Positions 26,603 to 35,864 of a stretch of DNA of 64,000 nucleotides are shown piece after piece (the first letter of the stretch is position 1; the number at the start of each line of letters is the position of its first letter). The notes beneath the pieces are model-generated. The model did not search any database. It was not told the origin of the DNA and saw only the letters and a list, made by a program, of their open reading frames with translations. The DNA is taken from contig CAZUMH010000008.1 in the NCBI GenBank assembly GCA_964621645.1, positions 1 to 64,000 on the forward strand, written 5' to 3'. This stretch comes from CAZUMH01 sp964621645 (GTDB taxonomy: Bacteria; Zhuqueibacterota; QNDG01; JAGLOF01). The translations under genes and the position numbers were made by a program.

Positions 26603-26829
26603 AAGGCGTTTCTTCGCAGTAATCCGGAGAGAATAGTACTCCTGAACGTGACCGATATTACGGCAGGAAAACCTGGATGGTATACCAGGGAATAATCCCG
26701 GGATCCTGATGGTAAAGACGGAAAATGCGCCTCAGATAAAATTATCGACGGTGCGTTACCGGTGAAACAGATTGACGGGAAATCCGTATTCTAAAAGGGT
26801 CTTGAAAGGGATATGATCAGGAGGGTATC
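26603..26829. other. Spacer after the S9 gene with a broken open frame
   Basis: In the S9 gene frame the sequence stays open past the TGA, with a single TAA at 26693-26695 and a final TAA at 26792-26794, covering about 60 codons (NVTDITAGKPGWYTRE, then SRDPDGKDGK). There is no start codon with a ribosome binding site, so I do not call a gene; it could be a degraded coding remnant. Confidence 0.3.
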
Positions 26830-27750
26830 ATGAAAAAGGTTGTCTGGTTCGCTTTATTGGCTTTCACAAGCAGTCTCTACGCGGTGGATGGAGATATACA
26901 GCGCAGTTTCAAGACAGGAAAAGGAGGACGCCTGACGCTATCGTCTGACCTCGGATCTATAGAGGTGGCTACTGGTGCAGGCGATAACGTAGAGGTGAAG
27001 ATCCTCTTTGAGAAAAACAGAGGGAGTGAAAGAAGCTTCCGTGACGCAATGGATAAGATCGACGTTGATCTGAAACAGTCCGGCAAGAATGTGTCTGTCA
27101 CTCTGGATGTGAAGGATAAGACTTTTTCACTCTGGAATTCCATTGGTAAATACGTTCGGGTACGGTTCAAAATAACCGTCCCGGACGAATATAATGTGGA
27201 TCTCGGTACCAGCGGCGGCAGCATCGAGGTAGATGATCTGAAAGGCGAAGTATTTGCCCATACATCGGGAGGCAGCCTCAGATTCGGTCATATTTACGGT
27301 AAAGTAAACGGCAAGACATCAGGAGGCAGCATCTCTCTTGAGGGCTGTGAAGGAGATGCGGTCATAAAGACATCCGGAGGCGGTATCTCGATAGGGAAGG
27401 TAAAAGGCAACGTGCGGGCGGGGACCTCGGGCGGTACAATAAATATTGAAGAAGTGAGAGGGGATATTGATGCCAAGACTTCCGGCGGCAGTATCAGAGC
27501 GCGCCTGAGCAAACAGCCGGAATCGGCCTGCAGCCTTGAGACCTCAGGCGGTTCTATTACTGTTTATCTTGAAAAGGATATCGGAGTTAATCTGGATGCC
27601 TCAACCAGCGGGGGAGGAGTCCACTGTGAATTTCCGGTGACAGTAAAAGGAACAATTTCGCGAAATTCCCTGAGAGCCAAGATAAATGGAGGCGGCCCGG
27701 TGCTGTATCTGCGAACCTCGGGTGGAAGTATAAACGTAAGGGAATTGTAA
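26830..27750 (+). CDS. DUF4097-type secreted beta-solenoid protein
   Basis: 306 residues: a short signal peptide (1-18) and a repetitive body where TSGGSI or TSGGGI recurs about ten times at ~20-residue steps, the mark of the DUF4097/DUF4098 family (putative adhesin-like right-handed solenoid). The start has GGAGGG six bases upstream. The biochemical role of this family is unknown; it often lies beside anti-sigma or membrane proteins. Here it is followed by a gene for a polytopic membrane protein and then DUF2752 and UPF0104 proteins. Confidence 0.85.
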   Translation: MKKVVWFALLAFTSSLYAVDGDIQRSFKTGKGGRLTLSSDLGSIEVATGAGDNVEVKILFEKNRGSERSFRDAMDKIDVDLKQSGKNVSVTLDVKDKTFSLWNSIGKYVRVRFKITVPDEYNVDLGTSGGSIEVDDLKGEVFAHTSGGSLRFGHIYGKVNGKTSGGSISLEGCEGDAVIKTSGGGISIGKVKGNVRAGTSGGTINIEEVRGDIDAKTSGGSIRARLSKQPESACSLETSGGSITVYLEKDIGVNLDASTSGGGVHCEFPVTVKGTISRNSLRAKINGGGPVLYLRTSGGSINVREL

Positions 27751-27789
27751 TCAGGATGGTAGGTGGATGAGAAACGGGGAGGAATTACA

Positions 27790-28710
27790 ATGCAGATAGA
27801 ATACGCGGCACCACTTTCTCAAGCCTGGGATCGAATGAAACAAGCTCTTTTTCATCCTTTCAATCTTGGCAAGTGGTTCACGATTGGATTCACCGCTTTT
27901 TTAGCGGATCTTATGGAAGGGCACGGCGGCAGCAACGGATCCAACTGGAAAGGCGGCAGCCGGTTTGATTTTAATGACTTGGCCTATTTCCCCCAACATG
28001 CCTGGCGATGGCTTAATAACAATGAGATCTGGTTTTTCCTGATTCTGCTCGGTCTCGCCTTTTTAATTACGATCATTGTCATTTTTACCTGGCTCAGTTC
28101 CAGGGGGAAATTCATGTTTCTCTACAATATCGTCAAGAATGATGCCAAGGTAGTGCTGCCCTGGAGAGAGTACCGCCAGCAGGGGAACTCTCTTTTTCTC
28201 TGGCGGCTTGTCTTCGGATTCATCTTCTTTGCCGCCGTTATCGGCTATCTGATTGTTGCCTTCGTAACGGTTGTGAATATTCATGATGGGTATTTTGGCG
28301 AGGCGATACGAATATTTCCCATCATCGGGCTTATTTTCGGATTACTGCTTATCGTCCTTGCGGGATCGTATATCGAGCTCTTTCTGGACAACTTCGTCGT
28401 TCCCATCATGTATAAGCATAAATGTGGCGCTGTGGAAGGCTGGAAACGGTTCCTCGAGGTTTTTTCAAAACACATAGGTCACTTCATTCTCTACGGGATA
28501 TTCGTCTTCCTACTTTCAGTGGCGGTGATTATACTGGTCATACTGGCGGGAATATTTACCTGCTGCATAGGGATATTATTAATACTGATCCCGTATATCA
28601 ACGCTGTAGTCCTGCTGCCTGTCAGTTACACCTTCAGGGCTTTTGGAGCCGAATACCTCAGACAATTCGGGGCCGAGTTTGATGTCTTTCCGAAAAAGGC
28701 GAAGGCTTAG
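27790..28710 (+). CDS. Polytopic membrane protein, unrecognised family
   Basis: 306 residues with about six membrane helices. The N terminus (MQIEYAAPLSQAWDRMKQALF, then HPFNLGKWFTIGFTAFLA) is amphipathic and is followed by a Gly/Ser-rich loop with HGGSNGSNW. No catalytic motif is seen. Proteins with this opening are, as far as I recall, annotated only as hypothetical or DUF7544-like. GAGG upstream selects the ATG at 27790 rather than an ATG at 27763. It lies 39 bases after the DUF4097 gene and very probably belongs to one operon with it. Confidence 0.7.
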   Translation: MQIEYAAPLSQAWDRMKQALFHPFNLGKWFTIGFTAFLADLMEGHGGSNGSNWKGGSRFDFNDLAYFPQHAWRWLNNNEIWFFLILLGLAFLITIIVIFTWLSSRGKFMFLYNIVKNDAKVVLPWREYRQQGNSLFLWRLVFGFIFFAAVIGYLIVAFVTVVNIHDGYFGEAIRIFPIIGLIFGLLLIVLAGSYIELFLDNFVVPIMYKHKCGAVEGWKRFLEVFSKHIGHFILYGIFVFLLSVAVIILVILAGIFTCCIGILLILIPYINAVVLLPVSYTFRAFGAEYLRQFGAEFDVFPKKAKA

Positions 28711-28732
28711 GATTTCAGCGTTACCTTAGCAT

Positions 28733-29245
28733 ATGAACGGTGTTACATCGACATCCACCAAGCAGCTGACCCTCAAGAAACGCAGGCAGAAAGCGGCAGG
28801 GATAGCGGTTTGGTGGATGTCTTTTTTATTATTCTTTTTCCTCAATCCAGACAGGAATCCCCTGCCCGTCTGTCCTTTTCACGAGCTTACCGGATACAGC
28901 TGCCCAACGTGCGGCACGACCCACGCATTACATGCACTGGTCCATTTTCGTCTGGCTGAGGCATTGTCTTATCATCCTGTCGCCGCAGTGATATTTTCTC
29001 TCTTTACTTTTGTTGCCTGCCTCTGGATCGTTGAGCTGGTATCGGGGAGAGAGCTGTTGCGTCGGTTTCCTCCAGCCGCGGCGAAACTTCTTTTTTTTAT
29101 CGCTGCCGCCGCATTTCTGGTTTTCTGGGTTATTCGATTTGTTGCCGAAGTCAATAAGCAAAAGGTGCCGGAACAGCCGGGGGGATCAGAAGCAGTCTTT
29201 GCTCAATACTGTATCAGCACAAGCAGTGAAAAGATATCCAAATAA
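28733..29245 (+). CDS. DUF2752 membrane protein
   Basis: 170 residues with three likely helices. The DUF2752 signature is present: CPFHELTGYSCPTCGTTHALHALVHFRLAEALSYHP, with the CPxCG[TM]TH core near residues 61-68. Function unknown; the paired Cys and His suggest metal or redox binding near the membrane surface. The start ATG has no clear ribosome binding site and the tail after ~150 is not conserved-looking. It lies 22 bases after the previous membrane protein gene. Confidence 0.85.
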   Translation: MNGVTSTSTKQLTLKKRRQKAAGIAVWWMSFLLFFFLNPDRNPLPVCPFHELTGYSCPTCGTTHALHALVHFRLAEALSYHPVAAVIFSLFTFVACLWIVELVSGRELLRRFPPAAAKLLFFIAAAAFLVFWVIRFVAEVNKQKVPEQPGGSEAVFAQYCISTSSEKISK

Positions 29246-29310
29246 TACTTGCCGAATGATAATCTGGATGTTATATTTCTCTTTGTAAACATTCACCGGG
29301 ATAGATGTAA

Positions 29311-30300
29311 ATGAGTAAACGGGTTTTCATGTTACTGAAATTTCTTGTCGGTGTTATTATTCTGATTGTTATAATCCGCATCGTCGACCTGAAGGCCATA
29401 ATCGAATCATTTCGAAAACCTGATTATCCGCTTTTTCTCTACCTGGCCGTGATTCTACTGCCGGTCAACCTTTTTTTGCAGTGGTATCGGTGGCATTTTC
29501 TCCTGGATGTCGCCCGTGCAGGGTCGCGAAAGAGAGATTCCTGGCTCGGCCTTCTGGCCGGCATGACCTTGGGATTCGTAACACCGGCTCGTCTCGGAGA
29601 GGCCGGGAGGATTTTTTTTGTTTCTCAGGAACGAAGGTTGCCCGTGCTCGGAATGCTGGTGATAGACAAACTGTATGCCTTTTTCTGCCTCTTCATCGGA
29701 GGCGTCTGGGGTGTGAATGTAATGCTGCTTAGAAAGTTCGAGTTTACGCCCTACCTGTCGATTCCGTTGATTGCCGTTTCGCTGCTGCTATGCGCTGCGG
29801 CTCTGCTTCTGGGGCTGCATCCACAGTGGACCCGGTCTGCAATTTACAATTTTTCTCTTCTCTTTCCCTTCCGGGATAAGATTAAGGGAATAACAAACGG
29901 ACTCGATTATTTCCGTCCCGAAAAGGCGGTGCCTTTTTTCCTTTACAGTTTTCTGCTCTATGTTGTTTATATAACACAGTTCTGCTTTCTGGCCAGGGGA
30001 TTTCAACCCCTGAGCCTGGAGGCGGCATTGAGCGCGACTACCTCCACGATTCTCACTAAGACCCTTCTGCCTGTTTCATTGGCCGACTTGGGGATACGAG
30101 AGGGAGCTTCCGTGTTTTTCTTTCATCAATACGGAATTGAAAAGGTCACGGCCTTTAACAGCGCCATGCTTCTTTTTGCAGTCAACGTACTGGTTCCCGC
30201 CCTGGCTGGTCTGCTGGCACTGCCCAGTATGGGGCACTGGAAGAAACAAGGAGAAAGCCTCACAGCCGGAGCACATGAAAGCGGGAGCGTTTCTTATTGA
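29311..30300 (+). CDS. UPF0104/LPG synthase TM-region-like protein
   Basis: 329 residues, eight or nine membrane helices, of the lysylphosphatidylglycerol synthetase transmembrane-region (UPF0104) family. The typical blocks are visible: LLAGMTLGFVTPARLGEAGRIFF and a later SLADLGIREGASVFFF. Family members include flippase-like domains of MprF and uncharacterised lipid or glycolipid proteins. It has no soluble aminoacyl transfer domain, so lysyl-PG synthesis is not expected. It is followed 123 bases later by a GT4 glycosyltransferase, so a role with a glycolipid intermediate is plausible. Confidence 0.85.
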   Translation: MSKRVFMLLKFLVGVIILIVIIRIVDLKAIIESFRKPDYPLFLYLAVILLPVNLFLQWYRWHFLLDVARAGSRKRDSWLGLLAGMTLGFVTPARLGEAGRIFFVSQERRLPVLGMLVIDKLYAFFCLFIGGVWGVNVMLLRKFEFTPYLSIPLIAVSLLLCAAALLLGLHPQWTRSAIYNFSLLFPFRDKIKGITNGLDYFRPEKAVPFFLYSFLLYVVYITQFCFLARGFQPLSLEAALSATTSTILTKTLLPVSLADLGIREGASVFFFHQYGIEKVTAFNSAMLLFAVNVLVPALAGLLALPSMGHWKKQGESLTAGAHESGSVSY

Positions 30301-30423
30301 TCCTGTATCATACACCCTGCAATGCTGTCGGCATCTTGCTGCAATTGGTAAAAACGGAACGGGGATCGTGTCATGAACGCCTGTTGGTCACTCTTGTAGC
30401 AATGCAGGAAGGGATAAGCAACC

Positions 30424-31545
30424 GTGCGTATACTCTTTATTAATTCAATTCAGATGTTTGGCGGAGGAGAAGTCTGGCTTTTTCGAACCATGCGGGAACT
30501 GGAAAAGCGCGGGCACCAGACCTATCTTCTCTGCCGTCCCGGAGTAATCCTGGATAAGAAGGCCAGAGAAAAGGGTTTTACCGTCCACACGCTGGCCATG
30601 CGGGGTGACCTGGATCCGGTTACAATAATGAGAACTTGGCGGCTCCTGCGCAGACTGAAGCCTCATGTGGTCTGCACCAATATGGACAAAGAACTGCGTT
30701 TCGGCGGCCTTGCCGCCAGGCTGGCAGGAGTCCCCGTAGTAGTACCGCGGCGGGGCATAGACTATCCACTTAAAAACAAACCGCTTTACCGCCTGACATA
30801 CCAAAAACTGGCTTCCGGTGTCATCGCAAATTCCGAAGCAACCAAGGCATCACTGTTGAGCAGGGCCCCCTGGCTGAGACCGGATAAGATAAGGGTTATC
30901 TACAATGGTATTAATCCCGAAGATTTCTCCTCGCCGGCAAAAACAGATCTTCGCGGAGAATTTGGCATTGATCCCAACACCGTTCTTATAGGATTCGTCG
31001 GGCAGCTTGATGAGCGAAAAGGCGTTGACACGTTAATTAAAGCTTTTTCGAAATTGGCCCGAGAAAGAACCGATATCCACCTGCTTCTCACGGGGACAGG
31101 GCCGCTCCGCAGCAGACTGGAAGAACTCTCCCGCCCATTTCGGACCCGGATCTCCTTCGCAGGGTACCGTGATGATCCGGCTGAAATAATGAAGGCCGTT
31201 GATATGCTGATACTTCCTTCTCTTTGGGAGGGATTCGGCATAGTACTCATTGAAGCAATGGCCGCGGGAAAGCCGGTCATCTCAACCAACGTGAGTAATA
31301 TACCCGAGATCGTCAGTGATAACAAGGAAGGTTTGCTCATTAATCCCGGTGATGAACACAGTTTGACAACGTGTATGCGCCTTCTCTGCCGGGATCGGGA
31401 TCTTCGCCAGCGACTTGGGAAAGCAGGTAAAAGGAAAGTTACCAGACTTTTTACTCTGGAACACATGGTGGACGAGGTCGAAGAGTATTTTTCCATCCTG
31501 ATGGAAAAATCCCTGAATTTCTCTGAAAACTTTTTATCTGATTAG
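30424..31545 (+). CDS. Family GT4 glycosyltransferase
   Basis: 373 residues with a GT-B fold. The N-terminal half opens with MRILFINSIQMFGGGEVWLFRTMRELEKRGH (acceptor side). The C-terminal half shows GFVGQLDERKGVDTLIKAF and LPSLWEGFGIVLIEAMAAGKPVI with the EX7E motif that binds the sugar nucleotide. It transfers a sugar, probably to a lipid or envelope glycan. The start is GTG with GGAAGGG upstream. Neighbouring UPF0104 and exporter genes suggest an envelope-glycan context, but no other sugar enzyme is here to define the product. Confidence 0.92.
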   Translation: MRILFINSIQMFGGGEVWLFRTMRELEKRGHQTYLLCRPGVILDKKAREKGFTVHTLAMRGDLDPVTIMRTWRLLRRLKPHVVCTNMDKELRFGGLAARLAGVPVVVPRRGIDYPLKNKPLYRLTYQKLASGVIANSEATKASLLSRAPWLRPDKIRVIYNGINPEDFSSPAKTDLRGEFGIDPNTVLIGFVGQLDERKGVDTLIKAFSKLARERTDIHLLLTGTGPLRSRLEELSRPFRTRISFAGYRDDPAEIMKAVDMLILPSLWEGFGIVLIEAMAAGKPVISTNVSNIPEIVSDNKEGLLINPGDEHSLTTCMRLLCRDRDLRQRLGKAGKRKVTRLFTLEHMVDEVEEYFSILMEKSLNFSENFLSD

Positions 31546-31596
31546 GATGTCCTAATAAGGAAAGGCTGTATTGATACAGATAATATAAGGATAGAT

Positions 31597-33198
31597 ATGG
31601 ACGCAAAACTGGTAATCAGAAAAATTATCGACACCTGGCCGCTGACCAAAAAATGGGGGTATCGGCAAGGGATTTACACTCTTGCCGGCAGTTTACTGGT
31701 TCTAATCCTGCTCCTCATCTTTATATTTTCCAGTGAGGAGAGTATTTCTTCAACAGGATACGGGCTGGTAAGACGTGGAGAGTTTTTCGTTGATCTGGTC
31801 GAATACGGAGACGTGGAGGCCATTTCCAAACACGGTATCTCCGCACCCATGATGTGGGGAGAGAAACTGCAGGTAACCGATCTTGTCGATGAAGGAGTGC
31901 AGGTGACAAAAGGCGACACCCTCATCCGTTTCGATGTCACCGATCTGACCACTCAGCTTGATTTGGCCCGGGATCGCCTTACAACGTTAAAGGCGGATTT
32001 GGAAAAATTACAAGCACAGCAGAAACTGGTCATTGAAAATTTGGAAAATCAACAGAAACTTACTGAATACTCTCATCAGCAGGCCGGATTGAGGCTTGAG
32101 ATGAAACAATTCGAATCCGAAGCAAGCAAGAAAGAGTCTGAACTGGAATTGAAACAGGCCGAACTTGATCTAAAAACAGTGAAAAAACAGCTTACATCGC
32201 AAAAAGTAATCAATTACGGAGAAAAACTGAAATCAGAGCTGACCATAAAGCAGGCCGAGTACAAGGTTGCTTCTCTGCAACGGCAAATTGACAGGCTGAT
32301 CCTCACCGCTCCTGAAAATGGAATGGTTGTCTATCAAAACCTTTCCGACAGCAGGCTGAAAATGGGGTATGAAGCAAATCCCGGAAGAGCACTTATGTCC
32401 ATTCCCGACTTAAGCAGGATGATGGTAAAATGCTATATTAATGAGGTGGACCGGCAAAGAGTTTACCCCGGCCAGAAAGCGCGGATTGTATTGGAAGCAT
32501 ATCCGGATACCACATTCACGGGAACGGTAAAGGACGTTTCGATGCTGGCTCAGGATATTGATTATGAAGACGGTCTCAAAGGGTTTGTCCTTGATATCGA
32601 CATACATGGTGCTGATCGACGCTTGAAGCCTGGAGTGAGTGCCCGTATCTCAATACTGGAAGATACGCTCAGGGATGTACTGTACGTTCCCAACGGGACA
32701 ATATTCGAGAAGGACGGCCGCACCTGCGTTTTCGAGCAGGGGAGCAGTAATCCCATACCCGTGAATTTGGGTCCGCGTAATGACGGTTTTTTTGTCGTCA
32801 GAGGTGACACCAGGGAAGGGTTAAAACTTTCCTGGGCAGCGCCGGAAGGATGGTCCTTGCTGGGGAAGAGTGACGAACAGGCGCGCATCGAGAAGATCAG
32901 GGAAACATTGCTTAACAGTTTCGATGTCTTCCACCAGCGGGGCATACTGCATGATTATCTGGAAGGGGGGAGATCCTCCGGCGGGCAGGACGAAGCGAAA
33001 AAAGATATTCTCGATAAACTTCCCGCCTCGTTGCGAGAGCGACTGCAGCAGGATAAAACGATCGAAAAGAGTAATACGCCGACGGTGAAGACGGGCCAGC
33101 CGGGGAGCATATCCCAAAAAGGTGAATTTAAGGTCTCTCCGGAGATGCTTAAACGGCTCGAAAAAGAACCTGAACAATCATCCGCACAAAAAAGATAA
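31597..33198 (+). CDS. HlyD/MacA-type periplasmic adaptor with extended C terminus
   Basis: 533 residues. One N-terminal membrane anchor (about 25-47), a lipoyl half-motif near 75-110, a long coiled-coil hairpin (about 125-220, rich in Leu, Glu, Lys and Gln), a second lipoyl half and a beta-barrel domain (about 230-390). Residues ~405-533 are an extra tail, charged and Pro/Ser-rich, not normal for adaptors. It links the inner membrane permease to the outer membrane channel. A palindrome CTGTAT-TG-ATACAG (31566-31579) and TAATAT lie just upstream and could be a regulated promoter. It is the first of four genes. Confidence 0.88.
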   Translation: MDAKLVIRKIIDTWPLTKKWGYRQGIYTLAGSLLVLILLLIFIFSSEESISSTGYGLVRRGEFFVDLVEYGDVEAISKHGISAPMMWGEKLQVTDLVDEGVQVTKGDTLIRFDVTDLTTQLDLARDRLTTLKADLEKLQAQQKLVIENLENQQKLTEYSHQQAGLRLEMKQFESEASKKESELELKQAELDLKTVKKQLTSQKVINYGEKLKSELTIKQAEYKVASLQRQIDRLILTAPENGMVVYQNLSDSRLKMGYEANPGRALMSIPDLSRMMVKCYINEVDRQRVYPGQKARIVLEAYPDTTFTGTVKDVSMLAQDIDYEDGLKGFVLDIDIHGADRRLKPGVSARISILEDTLRDVLYVPNGTIFEKDGRTCVFEQGSSNPIPVNLGPRNDGFFVVRGDTREGLKLSWAAPEGWSLLGKSDEQARIEKIRETLLNSFDVFHQRGILHDYLEGGRSSGGQDEAKKDILDKLPASLRERLQQDKTIEKSNTPTVKTGQPGSISQKGEFKVSPEMLKRLEKEPEQSSAQKR

Positions 33199-33210
33199 AT
33201 GGAGTCACCT

Positions 33211-34584
33211 ATGTCATTTCCGGAACGTTTAAGGAAAAATTTAACGGAAGTCTTTTCCTGGGTGGAGCGACAATCCAGAAAGAGGCTCATTTTATTGGTT
33301 GCTGCTCTGGTGGTTTTACTGGTTTTTCTGGCATTGATAATACCGAAAAAACCGGCCATTGCAACCGCTGTCGCCAGCCGGGGTGAGTTTATCATCGATC
33401 TCTACACAAAAGGTGATGTAGAAGCCCTCAATGCCACCAATGTGTCTGTTCCGCGTATGCGAAAGCACATGATGCTGCAAATCGTGGATCTGGTCGATGA
33501 AGGCACGACAGTGAAAAAAGGAGATTTCCTGTTCCAGCTTGATCCGAGTGAAGCCCAGCAGCAGGTGGATCAAGCTCGGGACAAACTGGAGAATGCCAAG
33601 GCTGCTTTGGCCAGCGAGCAGGCTTCAATCGAATCAAACATGGCTCAATTGGAAAGTCAGCTGGAAAGTCAGCGCTACAGTTATGAACAGACCGAGCTGA
33701 ATCTGAAAATGATGGAATTCGAGGCTGAAGCAAAACGGCAGGAAGCCAGACTGAATTTAAAAAAGGCCGAAGTGTCCATGGCCCAAGCCAGGGAAAAAAT
33801 AGAAACACAGAAAATTATCGACAGGGCTACCTTAATGCGGGCTCAGCTTGAAGTACGCCAGGTCGAGGCTGAATTAAAGGAAGCGGAAGATAACCTGAAT
33901 ATGCTCAGGATAACGGCTCCCATAGGCGGCCTGGTGGTGTATAAGGAAATTTGGAGCGGCGGCGAAATGAAGAAGGTTCAGGTAGGAGATACGCCGTTTT
34001 GGGGTATGCCCGTCATCGGAATACCGGATCTTTCCGTAATGATGGCCAAAACCACCATAAACGAAGTGAATGTCAGCAGTGTTGAAGATGGCCAGAATGC
34101 TGTTGTCACCGTTGACGCGTTAAATGGAAAAACTTTTTATGGAAAAATATCCCGTTTGGCCCCATTGGCGAGACGGGAGAGAGGAACCAACAGAAAGGTC
34201 TTCGATGTCGAAGTCCTGCTCGATTCCACCGGGGGTGAACTGAGACCTGGCATGACCTGCGATGTACGGCTTATTACCGGCAGAATAGAAAATGCCCTCA
34301 CGGTTCCCTTACAGGCAGTATTTGAGAAGGAAGATACCACTGTAGTCTATGTGATGGGAATGCGGGGCCCGAGGAAAAGGGAGGTACAAGTGGGGCGCCG
34401 CAGTAATGATCGCATCGAAATTCTGGCCGGTCTGGAAGAAGGAGAAGAAATCTGCCTGCGTGATCCCACTATTCCTCTGGAAGAGCTGGGAGGCGAAGGA
34501 CAGGGCACTCTTCCCACCAAACCGACAAAGCCTAAAAACCGGGGCAGCAGCGGCGGCGGTAACCGAATGATTATCGTGGGATAG
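33211..34584 (+). CDS. Second HlyD/MacA-type periplasmic adaptor
   Basis: 457 residues. Same layout as the gene before it: one N-terminal helix (about 27-47), lipoyl halves around the coiled-coil hairpin (about 115-215), then beta-barrel domains (to ~400) and a short Gly/Lys-rich tail (PTKPTKPKNRGSSGGG). The two adaptors share architecture but little close identity, so they may form a mixed hexamer. I use the ATG at 33211, preceded by GGAG at six bases; an ATG at 33199 directly after the previous stop is an alternative that adds four residues. Confidence 0.88.
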   Translation: MSFPERLRKNLTEVFSWVERQSRKRLILLVAALVVLLVFLALIIPKKPAIATAVASRGEFIIDLYTKGDVEALNATNVSVPRMRKHMMLQIVDLVDEGTTVKKGDFLFQLDPSEAQQQVDQARDKLENAKAALASEQASIESNMAQLESQLESQRYSYEQTELNLKMMEFEAEAKRQEARLNLKKAEVSMAQAREKIETQKIIDRATLMRAQLEVRQVEAELKEAEDNLNMLRITAPIGGLVVYKEIWSGGEMKKVQVGDTPFWGMPVIGIPDLSVMMAKTTINEVNVSSVEDGQNAVVTVDALNGKTFYGKISRLAPLARRERGTNRKVFDVEVLLDSTGGELRPGMTCDVRLITGRIENALTVPLQAVFEKEDTTVVYVMGMRGPRKREVQVGRRSNDRIEILAGLEEGEEICLRDPTIPLEELGGEGQGTLPTKPTKPKNRGSSGGGNRMIIVG

Positions 34585-34593
34585 GAGGACAGT

Positions 34594-35829
34594 GTGAATT
34601 TTCAGGAGAGTTTTTCAGTTAGTCTGGCCGGTCTCGCCGCTCACAAGCTGCGTTCCTTCCTGACCATGCTGGGCATTATTTTTGGAGTGGCTGCGGTCAT
34701 CGCCATGCTGTCGATTGGAGCAGGGGCCCGAAAAGAGGCCCTGGACCAGATCAGACTCCTCGGCATGAACAACGTGATCATCCGTTCCAATCCCATTGAA
34801 TCGGAGGAGGACGAAAGAGGGACCGTGATCGAGGCCAAGGGGCTCAGCATGGACGATGCTCGTTCCCTAAACGTCCTCAATCCGTTGGTTACCTCATCGA
34901 TCCCCCAGAAAGAGATCGCCGATGTGAGACTGGCCCAGGGGAGAGAAGAGACCTGGGCCATGATTATCGGCACCCAGCCTGATCTTAAGGATGCCTTGAA
35001 CCTAGACCTGTCCAGCGGAAGTTTCTTCAATTATCAGGATGTGCATCAGGCCCGCCGGGTCTGTGTCCTGGGCAATACCATCAAAAGATCCCTCTTCCTC
35101 TATGAGGAGGCGGTGGGGAAACAGGTTAAAATAGGCAATCTCTGGTTTACGGTAGTGGGAGTGGTGAAGCCGAAAGCCCGCTCAACAGGTAAGGGCGGCG
35201 TCGGGGACCGTGACCTGAATCTGGATGTGTACATTCCCCTTTCCACGGCTATTCACCGCTTCAGTATCAGTGCCTCCGAGCCGGAAGTTGATCAGGTTAT
35301 TTTGCGGATTGAAGATGAGAGCAGGATCAGGGAGGCCTCCAATCTTGCCAAGGATCTGCTTCTGTTGCGCCATAATAACCGTGAGGATTTTGCGATCATC
35401 GTGCCGGAGGAGCTCCTGCGCCAGAGTCAGAGAACTCAGCGTATCTTTAACATTGTCATGGGTGCTATAGCCGGGATATCCCTTCTGGTGGGTGGCATTG
35501 GCATCATGAACATCATGCTGGCCTCGATTATGGAGCGAACCAGAGAGATCGGCGTGCGCCGGGCCATCGGCGCAACCCGCAAAGACATTCTGGGACAATT
35601 TCTTATCGAAGCGGTATTACTTAGCTTCAGTGGAGGGCTCCTGGGAATTTTACTGGGATTCATCATGACAAAGATAATCTCTTCCTATGCCCATTGGAAG
35701 ACGATTTTCGATTTGGGATCGGTCATTTTGGCCTTCTGTGTCTCCGCCGGCGTCGGGATAATTTTCGGCATTTATCCGGCGCGAAAGGCAGCATTAATGG
35801 ATCCCATCGAATCCTTACGATATGAATAA
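34594..35829 (+). CDS. MacB-type ABC transporter permease (FtsX family)
   Basis: 411 residues with the MacB/LolC arrangement: one N-terminal helix (about 22-46, LRSFLTMLGIIFGVAAVIAMLSIG), a MacB_PCD periplasmic domain (about 50-270) and three C-terminal helices (about 288-400) with the FtsX block (ERTREIGVRRAIGATRKDI). There is no ATP-binding domain in the protein. The start is a GTG with AGGAGG upstream. Together with the two adaptors and TolC-like channel it should make a mechanotransmission exporter. The needed ATPase is not encoded anywhere in the window. Confidence 0.93.
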   Translation: MNFQESFSVSLAGLAAHKLRSFLTMLGIIFGVAAVIAMLSIGAGARKEALDQIRLLGMNNVIIRSNPIESEEDERGTVIEAKGLSMDDARSLNVLNPLVTSSIPQKEIADVRLAQGREETWAMIIGTQPDLKDALNLDLSSGSFFNYQDVHQARRVCVLGNTIKRSLFLYEEAVGKQVKIGNLWFTVVGVVKPKARSTGKGGVGDRDLNLDVYIPLSTAIHRFSISASEPEVDQVILRIEDESRIREASNLAKDLLLLRHNNREDFAIIVPEELLRQSQRTQRIFNIVMGAIAGISLLVGGIGIMNIMLASIMERTREIGVRRAIGATRKDILGQFLIEAVLLSFSGGLLGILLGFIMTKIISSYAHWKTIFDLGSVILAFCVSAGVGIIFGIYPARKAALMDPIESLRYE

Positions 35830-35864
35830 GCCAAGACACCGGACAAAAACGAAGGAGTATGTAG

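Noticed and set aside
26603..26829. Small gene after the S9 peptidase
   Set aside because: The frame is interrupted by a stop and has no start with a ribosome binding site.
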